Source: Telmatactis stephensoni
Lineage: Eukaryota; Cnidaria; Anthozoa; Actiniaria; Isophelliidae
Reading direction: 5' to 3'
DNA: 64,000 nt
Assembly: GCA_029948255.1 (NCBI GenBank)
Contig: JALIZF010001506.1
Coordinates: forward strand, 124,001 to 188,000
Each line of letters starts with the position of its first letter. Positions within the stretch are counted from its first letter, which is position 1. The notes under the pieces were generated by a model that ran no database searches, had not been told where the DNA came from, and saw nothing but the letters and a program-made list of their open reading frames with translations. The translations under genes were made by a program, and so were the position numbers. Of this stretch, positions 11,801 to 21,082 are shown in pieces.

Positions 11801-13149
11801 TTGCTTTACATTACAATACAAGGCATTATGGGTCACGTGAAGTAGTTAATTGATTGGAAGACGTTTTATGATCAGGGAACCTATCAGATGCAGCCTAGTC
11901 CCCAGGCTATCCCGTCTCTCGTTTCAAAACGTGACGTCACAGAGTGAGCCTGGGTACTAGGCTGTATCAGATGTATTCTTTTGGATCATTGCCGATTACC
12001 GTTTATATCTGATTGGTTCACTTATGGGGCACCCCAAATGGATAATTTCGAAGTAGTTTCAGCTGAAAGAAAGCTGTCCGCCAAAACAAACAAATACATA
12101 CCAAAAAAGAGAAAAAGCAAAAATCATGTCTAAGCCACTAAACCCTTTTGAAGCTAAATTAAATGAACGATTGGTGTTATGATATATACTCACATTTTTC
12201 TGAGACAGATTCGCAAAAGTAAAACCATGACAATCAACCATGCCAAGCTAAAGATGACTGCTAAAGCTGTTTCGTAGACAGCTACTTCTGCTTTGTTGAT
12301 TGGTTCACTTGACTCTTTAAATAAAGTTGGCTTGTTATCTTGAGAGAGAAAGAGACGTATGATGCAACACTATACTTGATAACTCTTCGCGCATTTTCAC
12401 GACGTATTTTGAGCAGTTTTTGTATGACTGTAAAAACAGCACGGTTGTGGCACGATACGGTTACCGCACAGTACGGTTACGGCACGGCACGGCACGGTTA
12501 CGGTACAGCACGTGGTTACGGCACGGTACGGTTACCGCACTGTACGGTTACGGTACGGTTATGGCACGGTACGGTTAGGGCACGATACGGTTACAGCAGG
12601 AATTTTGAATGTTTTTATAGACATCCTGCCTGATACAGTCACGGAGTAATAAAAGTGCTCCTTATATTGATCCTTGGGGAATTCCACAGACTGAGTGGTA
12701 AGCGTGTACCGTTTAATTACTGTGAGCAATTTGCTAGATATCAGTGATTTGAACCACTTTATTAATTAATTCTACTTGACCTCATTGTTCACTATTACTC
12801 ATCTTGTATATCGAAAGTGGGTTATTGAATTGCAACGTAAAAACGTTTCTAATCATGGATTCAAGGAGCTAGAGATCTCCTTTACAGCTGACCACTAGGC
12901 GATTTTATACGCTTGCCGGAGCGAATTTTGGTCGCCGCCATGGCCATGACAAAATATTTTGACTCTAAAAAGGTATCTACTCATTTATCTATAAATGACA
13001 GAGTCGAAAGATAGGATTATATTTTGAAAGATCTTTTACCTTCTGTACTAACTCCGCAGAAAAAAGAGTACTTTGGACTCATTATTATGCGTCTACTTAC
13101 CGTTTATCTTTGGAGTGAGAACAGGATTCTGTGGTGATGACGTCCCCAT
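8809..13149 (-). CDS. Uncharacterised single-pass membrane protein, 248 aa, seven exons
   Basis: Exons in transcript order: 13149-13101 (ATG), 12338-12194, 11388-11296, 10916-10811, 10581-10409, 9645-9538 and 8881-8809 (TAG). Every junction is AG/GT and every phase fits. For example, joining exon 3 directly to exon 5 brings in a stop, and exon 4 corrects the frame. The protein has about 37 polar N-terminal residues, one hydrophobic segment at residues 38-60 (ALAVIFSLAWLIVMVLLL), then RICLRKMKRK, which by the positive-inside rule puts the remaining ~185 residues in the cytoplasm. The tail is Ser/Lys-rich with an acidic SDDED patch at 225-229 and a very basic C-terminus (KKKYKKRRWKK). No cleavable signal peptide or known domain is apparent. 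The acceptor of exon 4 (after CTTCAAG) is the weakest border. Exon 1 probably reaches back to an acceptor at 13261 as 5' UTR, so transcription starts further upstream. Confidence 0.72.
9362..9479. mobile_element. Small MITE with inverted termini
   Basis: It begins TAGGCCTGGTTTTCACTA and ends with the inverse (TAGTGAAAACCAGGCTTA), about 118 bp in all with no coding capacity. It lies in the intron between the last two exons of the orphan membrane-protein gene. Confidence 0.75.
10985..11210. repeat. Degenerate intronic repeat of roughly 50-bp units
   Basis: Related units (TATACCTCAAGGGTGAAAAA, TATATCTCTAGCGTGAAAAA, TGTACCTCCAGTTTAAAAAA) recur here and create a spurious minus-strand frame of 155 codons that overlaps real exon 3 in the wrong phase. 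It lies between exons 3 and 4 of the orphan membrane-protein gene. Confidence 0.55.
11891..11964. mobile_element. 74-bp MITE with a perfect 9-bp target duplication
   Basis: The element starts CAGCCTAGTCCCCAGGCT and ends AGCCTGGGTACTAGGCTG (inverted). TATCAGATG occurs directly on both sides (11882-11890 and 11965-11973), a 9-bp target-site duplication. This duplication length is usual for Mutator-like elements, so I infer a MULE-derived MITE. It is intronic in the orphan membrane-protein gene. Confidence 0.85.
12447..12597. repeat. GGTTACGGCACGGTAC-type GC-rich tandem repeat
   Basis: Interlocking units of ACGGTTACGGCACGG/ACGGTACGG over about 150 bp, much more GC-rich than the surroundings. 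It lies in the first coding intron of the orphan membrane-protein gene. Confidence 0.85.
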
Positions 13150-13473
13150 TGCGCAGCTCTGTTTTGATTCCCTCTGTAGCGTGAATTTGTTACTCAGAGA
13201 TTAATTGGCTGTCCACGATTTCAACGATGTTTGATCCATAAAGATCGAAGTACTGCCACTGCTGGAACCAAGAAAAAACAAAAGGTTGATCGAAGCAATG
13301 GACTGAAATCGATCCTTATACTTTCCTATAAACTCATATTCAAGAATAGCTATGTGCGTAGCCAGATAATATGGGGCTCTATTATTTTAACTGGTACATC
13401 AGTCACGAAACGTTTGAGCACGTTAGAATGACATATCTGAGTATAAAGGGAATAGACCAGTTCACGCTGTCGT

Positions 13474-13486
13474 CCGCCATTTTGAA
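13474..13486. promoter_or_regulatory. YY1-like CCGCCATTTTGAA motif upstream of the orphan membrane-protein gene
   Basis: The core matches the animal YY1 consensus (CGCCATNTT). It lies about 325 bp upstream of the ATG at 13149 and about 210 bp upstream of the likely 5' UTR acceptor at 13261. That is only suggestive of a promoter; the motif is short. Confidence 0.25.
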
Positions 13487-13647
13487 TTGGGACAAACTCG
13501 GCGAAATTTATAGAAATCTGGATCACTTTCACTTCCCGTAACTCCACTCATATACTCCGTAACATTTATGACTGTTATGATGCCTATTGGAAGAAACTAC
13601 ACAAAGAATTGAGTAGTTTACTTCAAGATATGTCGTATTAGTATAGG

Positions 13648-13810
13648 AAATCGCACGATCTTGAGTACAATTCGGAATTAATAGGTACGAGTAATGTTTT
13701 GAAAGTTCTCAAAATAGGACGAGCCTTTAGGCGAGTCCTATTTGAGAGTTTTCAAAACATTACGAGTAACTATTAATTCTGAATTGTACGAAAAGATCGT
13801 GCGATTTTTT
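13648..13810. mobile_element. Fold-back element, family B
   Basis: AAATCGCACGATCTTGAGTA at the left pairs with TACGAAAAGATCGTGCGATT at the right, and the arms continue (AATTCGGAATTAATAG / CTATTAATTCTGAATT, AATGTTTTGAAAG / inverse) to a GC-rich centre near 13725. The structure is an almost complete hairpin of about 160 bp with no coding capacity. Confidence 0.85.
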
Positions 13811-16650
13811 ATTTATAATACACTATCGTTGCCATAGCGACTTAATAGGTACTCTACAGAGTACAATTAACGATATAATTGTACTCCTCTCGTCCAATCA
13901 GAATCGAGTAATTTTGTATAGTGTATTATAATATATATTATATGTATTATATGTATCATAATTTTAGAATTGTTTATTTTGTTATAATATTGTTCACGGC
14001 TCTCAGGAAGAGCATCAATGTATGATGAGATTCCGTGTTTGAATTTTTTTTTAATCAAGCTCAAAAGGACTAATTCTTAAGTTTTAATTGCGGCCGATCG
14101 GTTACATTGATTTCAGCTATCGCGAGTTGAATTCCTTTGCCTCAAATATCTGCAAATATCACACTGAATACAATCAAATCAGTTTGTTGGACATTAGAAT
14201 TAGCAGCAGAACTACCAAGCAATATGCTCGGTTTAGTTCCAGTTTGATTCGCGGGTTAGTTGCTATGTAACCACCAAACCTTTGATTTACGCTGACATTT
14301 GAATATTGGTTTAGATCCACTGTAGTGCCACTCTGCTCAAAACTCAAATATGTTTAATTTCCAGTATCAGCATTCAAACTTTTGGAGGGAGTTTGACCAA
14401 CCGATTTTAGAATTGGTCTAAGCGCGACCTTGGCCCTTTAATTTTTCAAGAATTTTAGAGCTTTTGGAGAAATCCCGGAAAGAATTTTAACCTAATTTTT
14501 CGGGAATTTTGTATCCAAGCCTATTTTATTCAAACAAAAATAAAAATAGTATCCACCCACCTGAAATTTTATCACTCAAAATAATTGAGTCACTTAGTTT
14601 GAGAAAATATTAAGAGGAGATCTTTTTTCAATGACGAGCAATAATGGCGAAAATCGCCAAAAGCTAGACCTTCGTGCGAGTTTTAATCCAAATTTTCGTT
14701 CCGGATTACAACACTCAAATCCTTTTTCTAGCATAGATTTTGGTGGTCTCTCAGCCAATCAGAACGTGTGTTATAATTGCAGCTATATTAACAAAAACTA
14801 GATACATGGACCTTTCAGGTGCCTATTATATTACTATATTCGTATAGATAGCTAACCTTCGTGATGAAAAGGAAATAAATAGTTGGTTATATAAAAACTG
14901 GTTAAATTGTTATTGATATACTACAGAATACTGTACCTTTGTTGGCGAACCAATATAGATGACTAGTAACACGAAATACCAGAAAAATACTTTGTGCCAG
15001 GCAGTTCCTCGTCAGTATTTCTTCGAACTCAGAGTAAAACAAGTGAAGGGAACGCGCTCAGAGTTGTTTTAGTTCGCAACATGCGGCACGTGTTGACCTA
15101 ATTAACTCTACTATGACGTCACATGTAACGTCATGTGACGTCACATTATTTAAAAAGTATTCTAATTTATTAATTACAATAATGAATTGATAATAGAGAA
15201 TATTTCAGTAAATTAAAAATATTACGTTTCTAAGCTAAGCAAAAGAAAATATGTAGGAATAAAAAGAATGCCCTTTCAAGCCAGCCATTTTCTAAAAAGT
15301 TTGATTGTTGTTGTTGTCAATAAGTAACCTCTGCAAAAGTACTACATGATCACCACAAAGACAATTTTTTTGCTAGTTAAAAAAGGGATTTCCTAGGAAT
15401 TTCGATTATCATTAATCATGCCCATTTGGTAATTTTCTGTTCTTTTGTCGATTTTATATTTTGCAATATACACCCTTATCACGCTAGCGTGATATTATAA
15501 GATATTTGATTTATCGGAAAAAGAAGTTTACTATAAATTGGTCACAATGAGAGATAGTAAATTGCAAAGTTTTGTAAAGATTGTGTTCAAACTGACGAAG
15601 TTACAAATTCTTGAAGCTAGAGACTTTTGTGGAATTTTTGTAAAGAAATATATGTGTTTATCATGATAACGAGGCTCGCCGGGCATGCGATGCTCGTAGT
15701 CCACCGTTATACATTTATTTGTAAAAATGCTAAGTTTTAAAAATTCATATCTTTGTCAGTTTAAGAGCAATCTCCCCGAAACTTTGCAATTTTACTAATA
15801 TCGATGTGAAGAATTAGCCAATTTATATTTATATAAATTAAAGTTAATCATACAACCATTAGCTATGCTTAAGATGCAATGGAATGTAAACTGTTATTGA
15901 TCTGGACAAAGCGGTCTTGTTCCCAAGTGTAAACACAGCTGTTGTCCGGAAATGTAATATGGTGCTTGACAATGAATGAAGCTTAAGAGTTGCTCAATGG
16001 TTGTTTTTAGGGGTATTAATTATCAATTAGGACAAAGTGGCTTTGTTGTCCAGGGTAAACAATAACTGTAATCCGGAAGTTAAATATGCTGCTAGTCCAA
16101 TGAATGGAGCTTAGGGGTTGCTTTGTAGTAATGACTAAACATGCCTAATTTATCCTAGCCAATCACATTACAGCACTGCAAGCTGTCAATTAAGTTGTGT
16201 ATCACTTGTAATTGATCAGCCAAAGTTTTCATTCATTCTGGTATAAGCAACCAACTTGATACAAGCATTTTTCCCACCCACCCTTACCCTCTCTGTCCTA
16301 GTAGCATATTTAATGCAAAAACCCCTTTGTGAATTATTTGTGTATTTGATAATATTATATACAATAGCATTATTTAGTATATCTGAGTACCAAATGTTTG
16401 TTACAGTTTGTACCATTAATCTTTAGACATGAGGTAGAAGTATTATCATGAACAATCCCAGCATTAGCTGGAAAAGAACAATCGAAAGTTGCTAGTTAAT
16501 ATATGTAATACAATATGCTAGTCTTATTAAAAACCATGTTTTAATAAACTAAGGGATGGGGATTAGGCTCTCCCATACTGGTCACGCCTTGCCCCATAGA
16601 CTCATGGTTTACTGATATTACTGGGGATTATCGGATTGTTACCCCCCTTC
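13811..16650. other. Repeat-rich intergenic stretch without a recognisable gene
   Basis: AT-rich sequence with short palindromes, such as the GACGTCACATGTAACGTCAT cluster at 15115-15145. I see no splice-bounded open frame. Short open frames (for example near 14088-14270 and 16216-16416) have no family resemblance. Confidence 0.5.
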
Positions 16651-16659
16651 TCAGTTACC

Positions 16660-16965
16660 ATGGGAACAATGAGGCTAAGGTAGGGAGTATCACCCTTAAG
16701 TAGGGGTAGATTGTGACTTTCTCCCCTCAGCGGCCCAGGGGGGGTTTACCCTCCTGGAGAGAGGATACCTCTCCTTGCCATGCAATGCTATCTGATGTGA
16801 CTTCGGATGAGCATAAGGGATGATCACCCCCTTAGTAGAGGTTGATCGTGACTTTCACCTCTCAGCGGCCAGGGGGCTCTTCACCCCTGGAGAGAGGGTT
16901 GTTTACCTCTCCTCGCCATGCACTGACCAGTATGTTGTCCGCTGTGACTGCAGACGGAGACCTAA
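16660..16965. repeat. Diverged ~145-bp direct duplication, GC-rich
   Basis: Two imperfect copies (about 16664-16805 and 16806-16965) share GATYGTGACTTTC, the CTCAGCGGCC(C)AGGGGG block, CTGGAGAGAGG, and ACCTCTCC(T)TGCCATGCA, with a GTGACT(T/G)C motif near each end. It is more GC-rich than the surroundings. Function unknown; possibly part of a repeat consensus. Confidence 0.65.
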
Positions 16966-17380
16966 TCACCATTCCCCATTTATCCCACAAACTGTTGTCC
17001 AGTTAATGTGTCTAATGGGTTGGGAGCATTAATGACAGTGAATTCCTTTATCTGATAAATCAAATAATTTATAATGTCATGCTTGCGTGATATGGGTCTA
17101 TATGTTCTAGCTAATCAGCTAAATTTCGAATTATAACCAAACCTTGTTTTAATGCCAAATATAGTCTTATGACCAAATATGGAACCAAAGTAATGACGTC
17201 ATGGCTCGAGTGTCACCTGACGAACGTGTTCATGACGTCATATTGAAATTACATCTCGAGGCTTGGAAGCACGGTTCATCGGACTTACCCATTGGCGGAT
17301 CCATGGGGGTCGAAGGGGTCCACGGAACCCCCCTTGAAGGTTTTAAGCCATTTTTTTGTCAAACATCGACCACAGAATAG

Positions 17381-17590
17381 AACATAGAAGCTGAGACCGA
17401 AATGGTGATTGGGATGTCAATAATAATATTCTGATTTATTCGTTTCGATGCAAAATGCCAAAAGCGTGTTCAGGACCTGGGTTGGCGGGCCGTTTGGCTT
17501 CGACTATTTATCGGTTGCAGCAGAAATAAATAAATCAGAATATAATTATTGACATCCCATGCACCATTTCGGTCTCAGCTTCTATGTTTT
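17381..17590. mobile_element. Inverted-repeat element, family C copy 1
   Basis: ACATAGAAGCTGAGACCGAA at the left and its inverse at 17565-17587 bound arms of about 65 bp (including GGGATGTCAATAAT). The related terminal motif GCTGAGACCGAAATGG occurs again near 51345, with its inverse near 51533. Confidence 0.75.
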
Positions 17591-18649
17591 AGACCCGACA
17601 AAGTCTCTTCAATTGATTATATGTAATTTTAGAAAATAATTGAGACACAACACGTGCGCGTTGATTAGCAATTGTTAAAATCAGAGCTCAATCAATTTAT
17701 TGAATTCAATTGATGTAATATATTCAGTCCCTTTGTTATGACAATTATTTTACGTATAGAAGGGAAAAGTTGACCAAATTGCATACGACAAATACATTTG
17801 TTGGAAACCAGCAGGCATATGTTAACTTTGTATGGCAAAGAAAATGGATAGTGTTTAGTAGACATCCGCCCTCTGTAAATAAGTACTGGCACACAACGAG
17901 AAAAATTATCAAATGAAATTTGTTTTACCGTTTACAAATTCCTTGTATACGTACACAGGCCTTTAAACGTTCACCATTCGGTCTGACAACCTTTCTAGAA
18001 TTACCTCAAAGGTAATCCAAAGTCGGAATTATTTCCTTCTCTGAGTTACATGCTTCATCAAATTATTTTGACTGATTCACTGTGTCTCATGAATGTTGCA
18101 TTGGAGCGATACAACTGATAAGGCTATGAAACTCTGGTTATTCAAAAAGTAGATCCTTTAATTAAACGCACGTCTTGCTCTGTTTTTAATAATTGTGAAC
18201 TTCACTGATTGATGCAGACGCTTGTCGTTTTGGGAGTTTGTTTCATTTCAAGCGCTTTATATAAAGGTATGCATGTTTAACACTTGCTTGACGTTCGAGT
18301 ATGGTGGTAAGCAGCAAATTAATTCAGTTTCAGCCTCAAATAACCTCAAATTCTATGCAGCATGCTATAGAACAAAACGTATACCTCACTGAACTGACCT
18401 TAAAGATGCTACAGTAGGCCCTGAAGTCCTTCCTTTCTCCGAATTCGTCTCAGATGAATACACGTTCTCTTCTTGTCTAGTCGTGGAAAAACATCTGAGG
18501 TGCAAGTTGTTGATTGTTGTTCAAGACGTGTGATCACAAGTGCATTGAAGATCGTGGAAATGTTTTGGGTGATAAAAGCGTGGTTTTGGTGACTGGTTTC
18601 TTTGAGGTGCAAGTATGCTGGAGCCTTAGGCTATTCCACACCAATCTGG

Positions 18650-19090
18650 CCACATATGATTCATACATAATGTTTGAGGACAAACTTCCAGGACTTTTCA
18701 AGGACTATTTAAGAGCCATTTGAAGTTTTTCAAGACTTCTTTCAATTGTATTGAACACAATGAAATTATTATTTTAGGGAATTGCAGGAAGTAGATAACG
18801 TCAGTAACAAGTATCTTTTCGCGACTGGATGTCATTACAAACCAATAATACACCATCCAAAATCACTTAGTTTATATATTTTTACAATTTTGGTAAAGTT
18901 ATTTGCAACAAATTAAAGTTGGAGTTTCCTTGGGTTTAAGAAACTGGTACTGAAAAAGGCTCACAAAATTCAAGGACAAATTCAAAAAATCCAAGGAGTC
19001 ACTTAAAAATTCAAGGATTTTTGAAGGACAAAAAATCAAATTTCACAAATTCAAGGACCTTTCAAGGGTTGACACATTTTCCAGGACAAA
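18650..19090. repeat. AAATTCAAGGAC-rich dispersed repeat
   Basis: Variants of TTCAAGGACTTTTCAAGGAC and AAATTCAAGGAC recur in both orientations over about 400 bp. No coding frame is supported. Confidence 0.45.
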
Positions 19091-19426
19091 CCTACAAACG
19101 TTTTTTGTCTCCGTCGTCCATAATAGAACGCGTTCGTAGACAAAACAAAATACTGTCACACATAATTATTGGGCAGGCAAAAATCCATGTCGACTGCGAT
19201 ATGCATGCTGCAACTTCTCAGTGCATCATCATCTCTTATTTACTTGTAAGTTTCCTTCTAATTTCCCTGATCCTGTTCACTGGTTCAATCAAAAGACCAG
19301 TGTTTCACTATAAAGGACTGAATTTGGGGTAAAAAAATTGGAAATTATTTATTAATATACTAAACATTTCTTTGACATCTTTGACAGTTGTCAGTACGTT
19401 TAGGAATATGCATAGCTCATTTCAAT

Positions 19427-19581
19427 TAGAGTGATTTTCACCGGACTGTGAAATAGTTACTAAGCTAATAGACACTAGTAGACTCTGCACCCATTGTTTT
19501 CTTTTTTTGCAATACAACTATTAGACACTATTAAACACTGACTATTAGTAATTGTTTCACAGTCCGATGAAAATCACTCTA
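19427..19581. mobile_element. MITE with ~30-bp inverted termini
   Basis: It begins TAGAGTGATTTTCACCGGAC and continues TGTGAAATAGTTAC; the right end is the inverse of this (GTTTCACAGTCCGATGAAAATCACTCTA). The internal part is AT-rich and non-coding. It lies in tandem with a related element at 19717-19861. Confidence 0.85.
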
Positions 19582-19716
19582 CTTGCAAAGTTCGTAGATT
19601 GCATTCAGTAGAGTGATTGCACTTAACCCGTACAAAAGTACAGACTAAACTGTGCAAAGAAGCACTAATTAAACAATGGAAAACAAAAGATTTGAAACCT
19701 TTTAGTGCTATTTAGT

Positions 19717-19861
19717 TAGAGCGATAGCACTAAAACCGTGAAACAAGTACTAACTAAAAAGTACAAATAGTACTAATGAAACAAAAGAAAACAAAGTGTT
19801 TTGCTACTATTTGTCTCTATTTAGTTACTAAGTTATTTCACGGTTTAAGTGTTATCGCTCT
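19717..19861. mobile_element. MITE related to its neighbour at 19427
   Basis: It begins AGAGCGATAGCACTAAAACC and continues GTGAAACA; the right end is the inverse TTTCACGGTTTAAGTGTTATCGCTCT. A half-related sequence (TAGAGTGATTGCACTTAACC) lies between the two elements, suggesting nested or serial insertion. Confidence 0.8.
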
Positions 19862-19978
19862 AGTGCTTTTGCACAAGTTAATGAAATTTGTGGTTCTCCC
19901 TCGATTTGTGACGTCATTTCCCATCACATGACTCCCTTGTACTTTGCATGTGAAACTTCTGAACATTTCATTTGGAGG

Positions 19979-20060
19979 GCGGCCATTTTGGATGGAATTC
20001 GGACGCCAATAACTGAAAATCTACGCTTTCAAAAGGATAACAACATCAGCAAGAAGAGGT
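19979..20060 (+). promoter_or_regulatory. YY1-like motif followed by an isolated splice donor
   Basis: GGCGGCCATTTTGGATGG at 19979-19996 resembles a YY1-type initiator. About 60 bp downstream AAGAAGAG|GTAAGA is a good 5' splice site (GT at 20059). This could be a first non-coding exon of a plus-strand transcript running antisense to LANCL. I find no matching coding exon downstream. Confidence 0.22.
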
Positions 20061-21049
20061 AAGATGTACATTTTAACAATCCTGTCGTTTTAGTTTTTAA
20101 AAATTCCAAAGTAATCGAAATATTTTTGAAATATCACTTGTTGTCCCGATACTCGTCCCGACGAAGGATTGGATTTCTCAAAATTAAATATACTATACTA
20201 CTGAAATCAATGAAATGCAACCCCAACGTTTTTAGACAGCCATCAATCAAATTACTCCTTTATGATTTGTCAAAAAAATATTACATGCAGTGCTAAAACT
20301 ACAAATGTGTGAATAGCGCTGTGCATCAGTTCGAAAAATAGCCCTCTTATTAGATGCATGACTCAGACAAACAAAATTATACTGAAAAGAACACGGAGAA
20401 ACATGCATTTGTATTCGTTGTATTTTACTTTATTTTATAAACATTGCTTATTTTCAAAAAAAAAAAGTTGTATAACGCCACTGACGCGCTTCGCTTTTCA
20501 AGAAAATCCGTCACTCTCTCTCACGACCATTATTCTTCAAAATATGAAACTCGTTTTGCGTAATAGCTCTTTACTGACTTCAAATAGCCTATTGAAGCAT
20601 CTTTTGTAAAAACGGCAAACGTCCACAGTAGGAACGTATATGGTATCACTGGGGCGTGTTTCTTGACGGGTGTGGCACTTAGCGAACTTGTTAAGAGTTT
20701 ACGGGAGCAAGCAAAATTCAGGGATTGAAAACGGCGTTAGATTTGCGAAACAACTGGAAACTTAATCGGAAGGAGGACGGGTTAGTTAGCTAACACAAGT
20801 AGTTGTTGTGTCGTTCAAAAAATTAGCCACGGCACGGCATAGCCTCCTATACGCTGACGTCCTTATGGGTCGTTACGTAACGCTAACCTCCGTGACGACC
20901 CTATGCGTTTTTCAAAGTTCTACGAAATCCGGCCCTAAAATATTAATATATAAATTACAATATTTTTTTCTTCTGAAGTTTTGTCTAACAAAAGCACAAG
21001 TTGTGTGGGTTTATCTCATTTCATCGTCTCATAGTGGACTCGTTTACGC

Positions 21050-21055
21050 TTTATT
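21050..21055 (-). terminator. Poly(A) signal AATAAA of the LANCL gene
   Basis: TTTATT on the plus strand reads AATAAA on the minus strand. It starts about 30 nt after the LANCL TGA at 21083-21085, which implies a very short 3' UTR. Confidence 0.5.
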
Positions 21056-21082
21056 CTAAGTGTTCTTGATAGGTTTTTGGTT

